Positions 39,573 to 52,013 of a stretch of 64,000 nt of DNA are shown piece after piece. Both the position numbers and the translations under genes were made by a program. Below the pieces are notes generated by a model that had not been told where the DNA came from, made no database searches, and saw only the letters and a program-made list of their open reading frames with translations. Within the stretch, counting starts at the first letter, position 1. Every line of letters starts with the position of its first letter. This DNA is from Spirodela intermedia (lineage: Eukaryota; Streptophyta; Magnoliopsida; Alismatales; Araceae): the NCBI GenBank assembly GCA_902729315.2, contig LR746273.1, forward strand, positions 4,627,001 through 4,691,000, read 5' to 3'.

Positions 39573-42500
39573 ATGGAGGATTCCGTGGGGTTGGAGAAGA
39601 GGAAGAAGAGGAGGAAGAGTAAAGAGGGGAAAACTCTAAATGGACGCCAGAAAGTTGAAGAGGAAGAAGAGGAACGGGGGGAATGCGTGGTGGGGGATGC
39701 TGATGACGCCGGTGCGGCTGCTGGTTCCGACGATGGAGCTGAAGCCGGTCGGATTGATGGAGAATCCGGAGCGGAGGAAGGAGCAGAAAACGACGCTGCC
39801 GCTGCTGCTGGAGAGGACGCAGGCCCACCGGCGAAGAAGCAGAAGTCGTGGAAGGGCTCAAAGGGAATCATGAGCTCGGAACCTTTCTCTCAGCTTCCTA
39901 TATCGGAACCCACCATGAAAGCAATCAATGATATGGGTTTCGAGAACATGACTCAGGTGAATAAATAATGAAGCGAGATAAAATGTGCGAGATAATTCGC
40001 TTAAGTTCTGCTTCCTGTTAATTTTTTTTCTTTGGGTCGAAATTGTAATTGCAGATCCAAGCAGGAGCCATACCACGTTTGTTGGTGGGGAAAGATGTTG
40101 TTGGAGCGGCCAGGACTGGTTCGGGGAAGACGCTGGCCTTCCTGGTGCCAGCTATTGAACTTTTGTATAGGATAAGCTTTTCCCCACGGAATGGAACCGG
40201 AGTCATTGTTATTTGTCCAACGAGGGAGCTTGCGATACAAGTACGCCTCTTATACATTTTTCTTCCATACAGTAATGATTATTCCATTTTAAGTGTTTAC
40301 AAAGTCTTGTTTGGTATTTGATGTTGTCTGCCTTGAGTTACATTTATGGCCAATATTCAGCAGATCCCATCATTTCACCAGAGCATTTGGTCAACGTGTT
40401 ACGTCAGATTTTATTTTTTATCAGACAAAAAAGCAAAACTGATGGATGTCACCTTATTCCTGTAAAACTTAATGGGGATAACCTTAGTACCCCTAACATC
40501 GAATTTCTAGTAAAGCCTGGCCAGTTTCCCATTGTGTACACCATCTACTGGGGCCAATGGGATGGACTTAGGATGACATATTCCGCTATGGTTCATGTTC
40601 GTCGGTCAGTAAGATTGCCACCTAATGGCAAGGTACCGAGGGTTGTACTTTGATTCACATTGTAGAAGACAGGTCTCAGCGGCAAACTGTTCTTTTTGCT
40701 GTGGCTCATAGGGTCTCTGTTGATTAGGGTGGTGACCTCTTTGTTGTTGGCGTACGACATTTTCTCCGCTACTGTTGCTATTGATATTTTGCAAAATGAT
40801 GTCCCCATTGTCTTTTGATTTTTAAGTCATCGGCGTCCTTTGTCCTTCATATTCACCTAGGCATCAACGTAATGAAAAAAAATGTATTTTTTCCGTTAGT
40901 TCACGTCGTGCTGCTGCATTAGCATATCTAGTATTATCGAGCTACATCAGGGTGTAGCTTTTAATACGTTACTCTGTTATCATCTTTGGGTCCTATCCTC
41001 TATGTCGCATACAGTTGTGGCAATCTTGATTAAATATCATGTGATTTAATTCAAGATTCATAATGGATGCGGACATGTCTATTCTTAGTCCGAATAAACT
41101 TTGGTAGTTTATGTCCCTTAGGTATTCAAAATATTTCGGACAATTACTTAAAGGAATGAGTCAATTCATAATGCATTAATTACAGCGCTCATGCCCTGAT
41201 GTTTTAAATGACCTTTTGCTGTTTACTTTTATGCAGACACATGCTGTGGCTGTGGATCTCCTCAAGTACCATACACAAACTGTTGGCTATGTTATTGGTG
41301 GCAATGCACGAAGAGGAGAAGCAGAGCGTCTTGTAAAGGGAGTAAACCTGTTAGTTGCTACTCCTGGCAGACTTCTGGATCACCTTCAATCTACCAGAGG
41401 TTTCATATTTAAAAATCTAAAGGTGTTGTCTTATTCCTTATGTATGTTAGTAATGTCTTCCCAGACTTGTCAGACAGTTTCTCAGAGTTAGGTTACATTA
41501 TTGTCGATGATTGATTTCAGCTTAATTTGAGAATTTTGAATTTCAAACCTGTGGTTAATAGTAGTGTAATGTGACGATCATGAGGTTCCCCAGGAGGACA
41601 TTTTTTTTTATCTTCAATCTCTATAAGGTTTGTTGGTCATCTGAAGCTTTTGAATCTGATGATTATTACTGTCTCTGTGCATATCAGTATGATCTGCATT
41701 TTTAGAGATCTCCAGATAAAAGATCCGTTACTTTATGAGGAAGCCAAAGAAGTCCTTGCACTTGGACTGTATGTTTGAGGCCTGCACTGAATCTGGCATT
41801 CTGCCAGAGGATGTGTTGACTTGTTTAGGAATTTAGCATGTGCAGCATGCACATTCGATGGCACAAGTTAAACAAAGCTGAGCAAGTGCATGCAGAAGGA
41901 AGTAGAATACGACTAAGTCAGTCGTACCATGGTAGGGAAAGAGTTTCACATGGTAGATATCAATGTCGGAAAGTAAGCTTCATAATCCGGAAAGTTTAGG
42001 AAAACCTTGCATTTTGATGGTTGAATGTACGACACCTTCATTGATTATTAAAAGGTAGGAAAGGGATGGGCAAGAATGTATACGTACGTTCTTGCAAAAA
42101 TATATACATGCACATGAATGCTTGCGTACATCTACTTAACCGATGGAAGTATAGATTAGTTCGAGAGATTCATTAATACAGGAGTATAATCTATGGGAAT
42201 GGTGAAATATGTTTCGTAGCTGGTTTTTATTTGTTATCGTTATTATTATTACTTATGACTTTTGGTTCTCTGAGCTATTGTTGTGAACTAACTTTGCTTG
42301 CAAGTATACTTGTACCTTTTCACTTTATCTGGTATGTGTCTAGCCAGTTTCTTAATTTTCTTGATGTTACTCAAGGGTTGGTTTTGGTCTTCGAACATGA
42401 ACTGAAAGGAACTTTGATAAATTCATGTGGTGTTTAAATTGAGTCAGATGTCGTTATCCATCTAGTTTCAATTGGGCCATGGCAGGATTGAATCTCTGTC

Positions 42501-45271
42501 AACCATGTCTTGATGATTGGAAAAAAATTGTCTTTCATGTTTACTGGGAAGGAAAAATCATGATAGTTACCTTTCCCGATTAAGATAATGTCTCATCTGG
42601 CCTGTTCTGGATCATCCCATCCGGTTTCAAACTCTTAGCCATGATATGATCTCATTCTGGACTATGTTTCCTTTTTCATAATACCTTATCCATGATATAG
42701 CGCAAAGTTGGATACCCTTTGCATGCCATGAATTTATTGCTTGTTTGTTACGATCTTAATGATGTTAATCATGCCGGCATCATCTGGAAATGCAGGAGCC
42801 TGAGTGTTTGAATTATATCTTATAATAATATATTCCCCTTAAAAGCCTTTTGATGTGTTATTCTGTTCATTATAATGCCTGTTTAGGATGAGTTTTCGAA
42901 AATCCGAAAGATTACCCGTTCTTGATGATTACTGTGCATTAACTTGCTTTATGTTATTTTTTTCGGTTTGGTTTGGAGGCCTCATGATATCTGACGAATG
43001 TCCTTTAGGAGATCGATGTTAACAATGTCTTCTTTATTATGCAGTGTCTGATAATCGATGAAGCTGATAGAATATTAGAGGAGAACTTTGAAGATGACAT
43101 GAAGCAAATTATTAAACTTCTGCCAAAGGTTGTTTTTTATTTCATCTGACTTTGAAAAAGTTATGTTGGCTGACTGTATGGATTGAGTTATACTTTGTAA
43201 AACTGAGTTACAGTTTCATGAATGCTAATTTGACGAATGAATAGATAAATGTAATTCTCTGCATGATATGGTAGCCTAGTTGGTCTATTAGCAAGCTTCT
43301 GTCCACTGGTCTAGGTTTTTATCTTTAGAGTTATAAAGTGTCCGTATTTTACTTTATTAATCAAATAAAACTGAAATAGTTAATGTGAATGCTACAGGGG
43401 AACTTCTCTCTCTTAATGTGTTTCGTCCGATAATTGTGGCTCATGTAAATTTCTTGTCCATTTCAGGAGAGACAGACTGCACTGTTTTCTGCGACCCAGA
43501 CCCAGAAGGTTCACAATTTTCTCACAACTGACCTCCCTTCCCACATTTGATGGTAGGTAGTGAGTTTTTCTTGTCTAACTGTTTCTTTAAAAAATCAATG
43601 CCTTCTGCAGGTTGCAGACCTGGTACGCTTGTCATTTCAGACGAAGCCTGACTATGTTGGAGTTGATGATGGGAGAGCTAAGGTAAACAGGATTAGATAA
43701 TCACTCTAACCCTGATATATTACCATGTGATGGAAGGGTTGAAGTAAATGCTAAATGGCTATTAAATTGCAGGTTACTAATGAAGGCCTGCAGCAGGGCT
43801 ACTGTGTGGTGTCATCAGCGAAGAGATTTATCCTTCTTTATTCGTTTTTGAAGAGGAATATGTCGAAGAAAGTGATGGTTTTCTTCTCTTCTTGCAACTC
43901 CGTTAAGTACCACGCTGATCTTCTCAGATTTATCAAGGTTGACTGCTGTGATATCCACGGGAAACAAAAGCAGCAGAAGCGGACCACCACATTTTTTGAC
44001 TTCTGCAAAGCAGAGAAGGGCATCTTATTGTGCACAGATGTGGCCGCTCGCGGGCTTGACATCCATGCTGTGGTTCGTTCTCACTGTCTTTAACTGTGAT
44101 GTTCACGGGTAATGAACTTTGGGATGTCTGTGATTTATTTTTCGTCAATTTCTAGGACTGGATCGTGCAATACGACCCTCCGGATGAACCCAAGGTGCCC
44201 ACTTTTCTTTTACGATTTTTCTTCGACACATATTTTCATCATCATTTATTTTCACCGTTTCATATGCAGAATATTTGTTAATTGTGTTAAATCGATTATT
44301 TCAGGAGTACATCCACAGGGTTGGACGGACAGCCAGAGGGGAAGGCGGTAGAGGGCATGCATTGCTCTTCCTGATCCCCGAGGAGATGCAGTTTCTGAGC
44401 TATCTCAAGGTCTTTTCCTGCAGTCGGAGGATTCCTTGGTCTACTTAGCTTCAAAAGCTCCAATCCCTGATGATCTTTATGTTGATGGGCAGGCTGCGAA
44501 GGTGCCCGTCAAGGAGTACGAGTTCGAAGAGAAGAAGCTCGCCAATGTGCAATCACACCTGGTATTCATCGATCTCGAGCCTGTAACCTCGTGAGTTAAT
44601 AATAGACTGGTAGCTGGGTTTCTGTTATTGAAGTGAGGATGAATTCGCGCAGGAGAAATTGGTGGAGACAAACTACCATCTCAACCAGTCCGCCAAAGAT
44701 GCCTACAGGTCTTACATGCTGGCGTACAATTCACATTCAATGAAGGATGTCTTCAACGTGCATCGCCTTGATGTAAAGGTGTGTGTGCAGACTCCTCTTG
44801 CCCCTTCGCTTTTCTTCAATGAAGATTTACACTACGGCATACTCTCTCTCTATATCTTTTTTTAATAAAATCCGATCGCTAGGGAACCTTGAATCTGTGT
44901 TCTTTCTTGGTGAATCTGCGGGATAAAGATTATGGCCTTGATTTTTGTAACTAAAACAAGGGGGATCTATCTCTGTTCAGACCAGTGAATCCATCTCTTC
45001 ATCATCGTCAATTTCTACATCTAGGGAACAAAGAGGAAAAAGGAAAGAAAGCTGCAAGTTTCCTGAGTTAATCTTGTGAAAACATGAACAGGCTGTCGCC
45101 GCCTCCTTTGGCTTCAGTTCGCCGCCAAAGGTGAATCTCAACATCGACAGCAATGCGTCCAAGTTCCGAAAGAAGCAGCGCAAAGTAGAGGGGACTCGTG
45201 GCCGGATGAGCTGGAGCAACCCTTATGGCAGGCTCAAGGGTGAAGATGGAAGACAGTTTTCCAGAATCTAA
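39573..45271 (+). CDS. RH51: DEAD-box ATP-dependent RNA helicase, Has1/DDX18 type (plant RH27/RH51)
   Basis: Twelve exons: 39573-39956, 40055-40240, 41237-41422, 43045-43128, 43467-43508, 43611-43682, 43773-44072, 44156-44194, 44305-44409, 44493-44561, 44653-44778 and 45092-45271. They give 590 aa. Yeast Has1 is a nucleolar helicase acting in pre-rRNA processing for both ribosomal subunits. After a basic then acidic N-terminal tail (about 1-95) come the Q-motif region [15 protein letters not shown], motif I ARTGSGKT (about 147-154), PTRELA (183), motif II DEAD (257-260), SAT (288-290), the Has1-typical [27 protein letters not shown] and motif [11 protein letters not shown] (435-443). The C-terminus has the family's FGFSSPPKV and ends QFSRI. 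Introns 2 and 3 are 1.0 and 1.6 kb. Whether it is RH51 or RH27 is not resolved. Confidence 0.94.
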
Positions 45272-46541
45272 GGTGCATCTAAGAATCTAGAGCTTCCTCT
45301 TAAATGATGAAGCCCACCAAGATGTTACCGACTGCTTCAGTCTCCTCTCTCCCCTGGCATTTCCTATACAGAAATTTTGGAAGATATAATCTTATTAAAT
45401 TGTTATAGATGCGGAACGACTTTCTTTCTAGATCTTAGGATTTCTGTATTTAAATGAGAAGAGGGGGGGGGGTTTGTTTTTCTTTCTTCCAATGGTGGTC
45501 TCAGCATTTTTGTTCTCATTGTTTTTTGTTTTGAATATGGGTCACCGAGTTGATTTCAATATTATTGTGAACACAACAAATATGGTACTAATTATCATTT
45601 TTTTTGTTGCGTAACGGTGCAATGTTAGATACCTATGATCGACCTATTCCTGATGAATCGATCTGTTCTTTCTGATCACTAAATCAAAGGGAAGCGATTT
45701 TCAGTTACAAATCGTTCTTTAATTGTTTCCATGTTAATATAATTTGCCTCTGCTGCTACCAAATTGTACTGCTGTTGATTGGGAGATTGAGTGGTAGTTC
45801 TCGAATTCAAGCCCGGATGAAATGGGTGCGGGGCGATTATCTGGAAAATTGAATCCAAATAAAAACTTCTTGCCACGAACGATGACGATTGACCAGCAGG
45901 CCGTGCTCATCATAGTTAGATAGCTTAGCAGGATCTATAGAGGAAGCCGATGATTTTAATTTTTTTCATAAATTAAAACATTTAATGAGAAAGTTTTCAC
46001 GAGGTTTGGATAGCTATTGGTAATCGGAAATTTAAACAAGACCTATAGATAAACCCATGATATTATTTCCCATAAATCTGAAAATAATTTTGAAGCACAT
46101 GATATTTCGAATGATTTGTGGATTTATGAAGCTCACGAATTGAAAATATTTTCACAAATTGAAACATTAATCAGACGATTGGCAGGCTCATTGTGTTGAT
46201 TTCTCAGAAATGGAACTGTTCAATTCAGGCGAGACAACAAGATTTATAAAGCTTATGGAATTTCTGAGAAAAAGGAAGCATTCAATCATAGAATATGACA
46301 AGATTTTTATAGAGCTCACGGTGTTTCTTTCTCATAAATTGAAGCATTCAATCATACAATTTGACAAGCTAGCTTTATGCCAACGCCATGGGAAGATTTT
46401 CCTAGATCCACGCTAAATTCTCTGATGCAAAATTGGAGGTAAAAATATAAAAAAAAAGAAGAGAAAAGAGAAACCCACCCTGTTGAAAGGATCACCCACC
46501 ACGTGATACAACATATGCTAGCTCAGAGAGATGAGAGTCGG
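45272..46541. other. Tail-to-tail interval between the helicase and BMS1
   Basis: This 1.27 kb holds both 3'UTRs. The left part includes a poly-G run near 45463-45472. The right part contains a degenerate tandem repeat (listed separately). No gene was recognised. Confidence 0.7.
45961..46385. repeat. Degenerate tandem repeat, period about 65 nt
   Basis: Copies of a unit built from TTCTCATAAATTGAA, then CATTCAATCATA, then GACAAGATTTTTATA, then GAGCTCACG start near 46150, 46201, 46264 and 46330, with more decayed copies to the left. Spacing runs from 51 to 66 nt. The two rightmost copies are the best conserved. Confidence 0.7.
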
Positions 46542-49500
46542 TCATCTCCGCATCTTCTTCTTCTGCTGCTTTGCTTCCTCCCTGTACCTCCCGCGGCGCT
46601 CCTCCCTCTGCCGCTTCTTCGCAATCTGCTCCTCCTTCGCCTTCTGCGCGTCGTTGACCTTCTTCTTCTCCTGGTCTTTCAGCTTCTGCTTTCTCGACTG
46701 CACCATCGGAACCCCACGCCAAGAAAAACACCCCCGAAATCATATCAAAAGCAGCACTACCACAGAAAAAGGGCATAGAAAGAGACCCTACCAATCTTTT
46801 TTGGGTTTAGAGGTAAATAGTAGCGCAGGAAACTCTCCTATCAGAAAGGGCATTTTTTTAAAAAATTATTTAATTATAATGATGATGGGGATTGAATGAA
46901 GAAGGCCACCATGAATCTACAAGAGAAGTGAAACAAAATGGGTTTTCAGCAGCAGCGCCAGCCACTAGGAAGGGGGCGTAGAAACAGAGTAACCAGTTTG
47001 TCGTTGGCGCTTCTCCTCCTCGAGCGATGGGACGTATCAAGGGGGGGGGAAGGAAGCCGCTTATCAAAAAAATGATGAATCGTTCGATGCGGATTACCTT
47101 TTGGTTCCTGATCAGCTGAAGGTGCTGGACAAGGGCATGGACTTTCCGCTCCTGAGGCTCCATGACCACGGCTCGCCGGTTGTCCAGATGCGGCCGGCTC
47201 CTGCTGGGCTTGTCCTTGGGCTTTGAGGCAAATGGAAGGGCTGCTTGCAACGTCTTCGGAATCACCAGGGGGTTGAATTTCTTCAGTTTCCGCTCGATAG
47301 GCTGCAGAAAAACGAGAAGAAATAAGGTCATGGGCTATGGAAATCCAATGAAACATAAATACTACATGCCCACGACGCAGAGCATCATGTTTCGGGGTCG
47401 GCGACAAAACCTTGTAGACTGAATCCTTGTTGTAGGGGATTGGAAGGTTGTTCTCCCTCCTGAGCTCAGCGACCGTCCTCATTCCGCTCCAGACCTGGTT
47501 GCGTGGCTGCAGAGCAGTTGCGACCGGTTTGAAGAAGCGGGGGACGTCTACGGCTCCCCATGCACGGAGGAAGACGATGTCGCTCATCAGGATCCTGTCT
47601 TCAAATGTGCACCTGACAATCCCTTCCTTGACCCCCTCCAGCTCCGGGTGTTTCCCTTTGTTGCCAAGCTCTGCCTTTGCAGCCTACGAACAAGAAAGAA
47701 AAGCCAGCTAGATCACCATATTATGGTGCATAAAATACTAATAATAGTATGACTCTGAGATATTTTAGTTACCTTCTTAATCTCACCCCGGATGCCACTC
47801 ACAGTCCGGACGGCCGCACCTTCGAACTTGGCGATCTCGAGATCAGAATTAAACATGCCCTTGATAAACGCCGTCTTCTTGAAGATCTTGCACGGGGTAC
47901 CAACGAACTTGATTTTTTTCATAATGCGCGCGGCGTGGTTGAACTCCAGCACGACTGCAGTAGCAGTAATCCGAAATGCGGCCTGCGCGCATCAACAGAA
48001 TGCCAGACAAAGACATCATCATATGATGAAAGCAACCAAGAAACGAAAATAATCTGATTGGTTTCCCCACCAAGACGTAAACACAGATTGCACAAAATAA
48101 CAGCTACCGGGAATCAATACAAGGTAATACTGCTGCACCAAGCACCACAGAAAAATTATATGGCCACAAATTGTCACCTGTGCTGGTTTTACAAATCATA
48201 CAATTTTTTTAATTAACTATGATTTCAGGTCAATAATAAATATCCTTCGGGGTCGTCATACAGAAATTAGATTCGAGAAGAAGGTAAATGTTTTTAGTGG
48301 GTTACAGAATCAACCACTACCTGCACGGTAAACAGTAAGTCAGAGACTCACACACCATTGTTTCAAATGAAAGGTAATTGCTTCTTTTTTTTTTACAAGG
48401 TTTTTACTGAAATGAGTACCAAACCATGAACACATCGTAGTAATGGAAAATTGAGTGGTGATAACTATGAAAGTAAACATATGTGCAGAGAAAAAACCTG
48501 ATTGTTTGATACATTCTGGACCGCAACTACTCCAGTTTTAGGCGGTGCAAGAGGACCCCAGAACATAGCGAGACAATGCATATGCTCAGGAGTATACTTG
48601 AGCATTCGATGCCTTCCATTTCGATCCTCGATTGCATAAATAGGAATAGTCTGATATCGTCTCCAACCAATAGAGACAATTATTGGATCTCTGGTCTTTA
48701 ACACTTTCCTATGCCATCTGTGCCTTTTCAACCGAATCTGAACCAAGAAACGAGCACATTATCATCTGCCATTACTCCAAAACAGGGGTGCATTGGATAA
48801 AGAAACGGATGGTATTCATAACCATCAAGACAATGAGAACAGAGGAATGGGTAAACTCTTCTGAATATGAATAATTTTCTTCTTTCTTCTTTAATTTTTC
48901 ACTTTATATTATGGTTTGGCGTTGGGCATAGTAATCAAAAAACTAAATTGTCATATTACAGAAGCTTTCAAAAAAAAATAAATCCAGAAATAGAAGACGT
49001 TCGTGCCTATGCCATAAATGTTGACAAGTCGAGCATTTCAATAGACAGTTTTTCCATTATTGAGTAGAAAGTTTCTGCGCCAATGTCAAGCATAAGAAAT
49101 AATGAGACGTCATCAACTAAATTTGACAGTTTCCAACGGAGTGAAAGGTCAGTCCACAATTATCAGGTCATATCAGCCAATAACATTAACAAGCTATACT
49201 CAGCATCAGCGGAGAAAAGGGAATGAAGGCCATCAGGATAACGGTTTTGGAATGGCCATTGGATGGTTTAGGATACAAAAGCCTCAGTGGTCTCATTGAC
49301 ACGTGAAATTGCGCGAAGCTGAACCAAAAGGAACCTGGCGCCTTGATTTTGATCCGCAAGTTGTAGCACAGACAGTGTTTGACTAGTCTCCGGTGCAAAC
49401 TATCTACACCAGCAGTACCAACCAACATGTAACCAGAAGGCAGAAACACAATCCTAACTGGTCCATAAGCCTCCATTCAACAGACTTTCCCACATTTCAT

Positions 49501-51982
49501 ATAATCTTTGATAAGCAAAAATAAGAGTAGGAAGAGACAAATTGCACAGAGACAAGTACCCAAATTCGATTTTCAGCATTGTGCGTTTTCCTGTCACATC
49601 AGGCTACAGCTGTATCCTTACTTATTTGATTGAAAGAAAATGCACGGGACATGGATATATAAAGAGAAGTATGGGTATAAAAATGAAAAAAATGGTAACT
49701 AAACGATCTAGTTAATGCGTATTGGGTTTGAATCCTGGTTATTGGATTTGCACACCCCACAACCAGATCCCATTGTCACATGGTGGTCACACCCATCTCT
49801 TCAATAAGGCCCTTTGCTATTCTTTCGTCCTTTCTTAAAAAGAGAACTCCAAATGCTTTTCATTTTCCTAAACACCATTTAAGACATGATAAAGATAGAA
49901 AGACAGCAGGTAACTGACATCGTTAGTAGTCTGTCAATCCTATTCCTGACAAAGTTGTTGATGCCTTCATCCTAGACTCGCATTCTAAATAATCAGTTTG
50001 ATAGAGTAGAAAATCGAAATGTTATGAGAATTTTGACCCCTCTCTAGCCCGAGACCTCTACACTACAGTCCCTTTTCTCTTTATATCCCATGTACTACTT
50101 CATATAGCAAATTCTTGATTTTGAAAGTCAAAATCGCTCCACTCTAGATAAGGCTAATTTTATAAACTTCGCCCAAGAAGAAGGGGACTACGAATTACAG
50201 ATGGCGATGTTCTGTTGCCCTTCCTCCACTGACCAAAGAAAGTACCCGCACAAGCAGGATAAAAGGAAATGACGAAATAGGAAAAAGCCCAGATGTCACA
50301 ATAGAAACGAAATAATTACGCAATCACGCGAATAAAAAACTTCGCTGCCATTTGGATCAACCTATCAATTTGTCAATGATTCTGGAACTGAAAATATCTG
50401 AAGTGACACCAGTTAATAATGATCAAAATGTTTTAAAATATATATTTTGAGAGTGAAAAAAAAAAATCCTCTAATTTTCAAGTAAGGATCGTCTTATGAC
50501 CAAAGAAGTCAAGAAGCAAGTTTCAGTCAATACGTTAATTGATACCAGAGAAACAGTTGTCTAACGTCTAAAGCAAGTTGATACCTTGTAATGACTCTCT
50601 CGTCTCCTTGTTAAAGACAGAAAATGATAGAGTTGAAGATTTGGATTCAAATCGAGAATTATAATCAAACTCTACAGAAAAGTCATTATATACATAACGA
50701 CGTAGAACAGCATAAAATGCCAAAGCATATATGTTTGCGGATGCCATTCAAAATTTTAGCATAAAATGTTCTACTCATTTGCTTTCATTGCATTCCTTTG
50801 TTTAGATTACTTCAGCACTAAAAACCAAAATTGCCTCCCCCCTCTCAAATCTGAAACATCTATGTGAAGTTATAATGTTTTTAGCAGAAAATAATACAAT
50901 CATTTCAAGGGCTGTTGAATCCATCTGACATCATTGATCTAAAACCACGGTTAATAATTCTACGTAATGTTTGAAAAGAAGGAAAATAAAAAATGACGAT
51001 TAACTGTGCACATTCTTTTTGAGTTTCCATCAACCATCAACCCTAAGTCGCATAAGAAAAGGTAATGCTAATACCTGTAACAGTAGATCTTCAACAATCA
51101 TGCATCATGATACTCTTTTGAAAAAAATGAAAAATGATACCAACTATTTACCTGCATGTATCCTTCATTTTCTTCTCCAATTCCAATTCCTCCAACTAAA
51201 ATCGGGTGGTAGGGATCAAAATGTTCAACCATCTCATGAGGCACATTGTGGACCTCCAACCGTAAGTAAGTTCCTGTCCTAAAACCTTCGATTTCAATGC
51301 GTGTAGCATCATCAAGATCATTGAGCTCTGCTATATTCATCTGTTTGCGAAGCTCGATCTCCTCCTTCAACTGCAAAATCCAGGTTTTCATATAGCATGC
51401 TTTTGGCTAAACAAATTCAAACTTCAAATTACCGTGGAATAGCTTACTTTGTCAAAATATCCACCATCAGAAGCATGGTCTCGAGAAGTACTAGCATTCT
51501 TTCCGTCACTGGGCTCATCATCTAACTGTTCAGACCCATCATATGTAGGTTATAGTTAAGGTATCATATTAGCTCACAAATAATGAACACAGAAAACATT
51601 CAAAAACGGAAAAGTATGATAAGGACATCAACTATCATAAGGCAGAATATTGAAAACATCAAATTATTCAGGTAACATATGTTCAACAAGGACACAAATG
51701 CAAAATTTGCTGACACTTATGTTTTAACCTTTTAGCACAACATACACGTTATGACTAGATAAAAACAAACAGGCCAAGAAAGTGCTGATAATGGTAAGAG
51801 ATCAGAAATTTACCAAGAATCAATTGTTTAGCTATCGATCTCAGACACATTTCAATAGATTTTATGTTTCTAATATTTACGATAGGTGTTTAAGTGCATA
51901 CATACACACACACACAGACACACAGAGACACACAGAGACACACACACAGAGACACACATATATATGTATATAGCGAGCGAGC

Positions 51983-52013
<31 letters not shown>

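Noticed and set aside
40318-40800. Open frames inside helicase intron 2 with a faint retroelement look (KLNGDN on plus, a Gln-rich frame on minus)
   Set aside because: The match to Copia gag openings is only a few residues, no protease, integrase or reverse transcriptase motifs follow, and no terminal repeats were seen. A translated search against a repeat library would decide.
43268-43300. GGTAGCCTAGTTGGT, resembling a tRNA A-box/D-arm
   Set aside because: No anticodon stem or B-box follows within 60 nt. It is inside a helicase intron.
49690-49770. GGGTTTGAATCCTGGTT, resembling a tRNA T-arm
   Set aside because: No matching acceptor stem, D-arm or anticodon arm could be drawn upstream at the right distance. 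It lies in a BMS1 intron.
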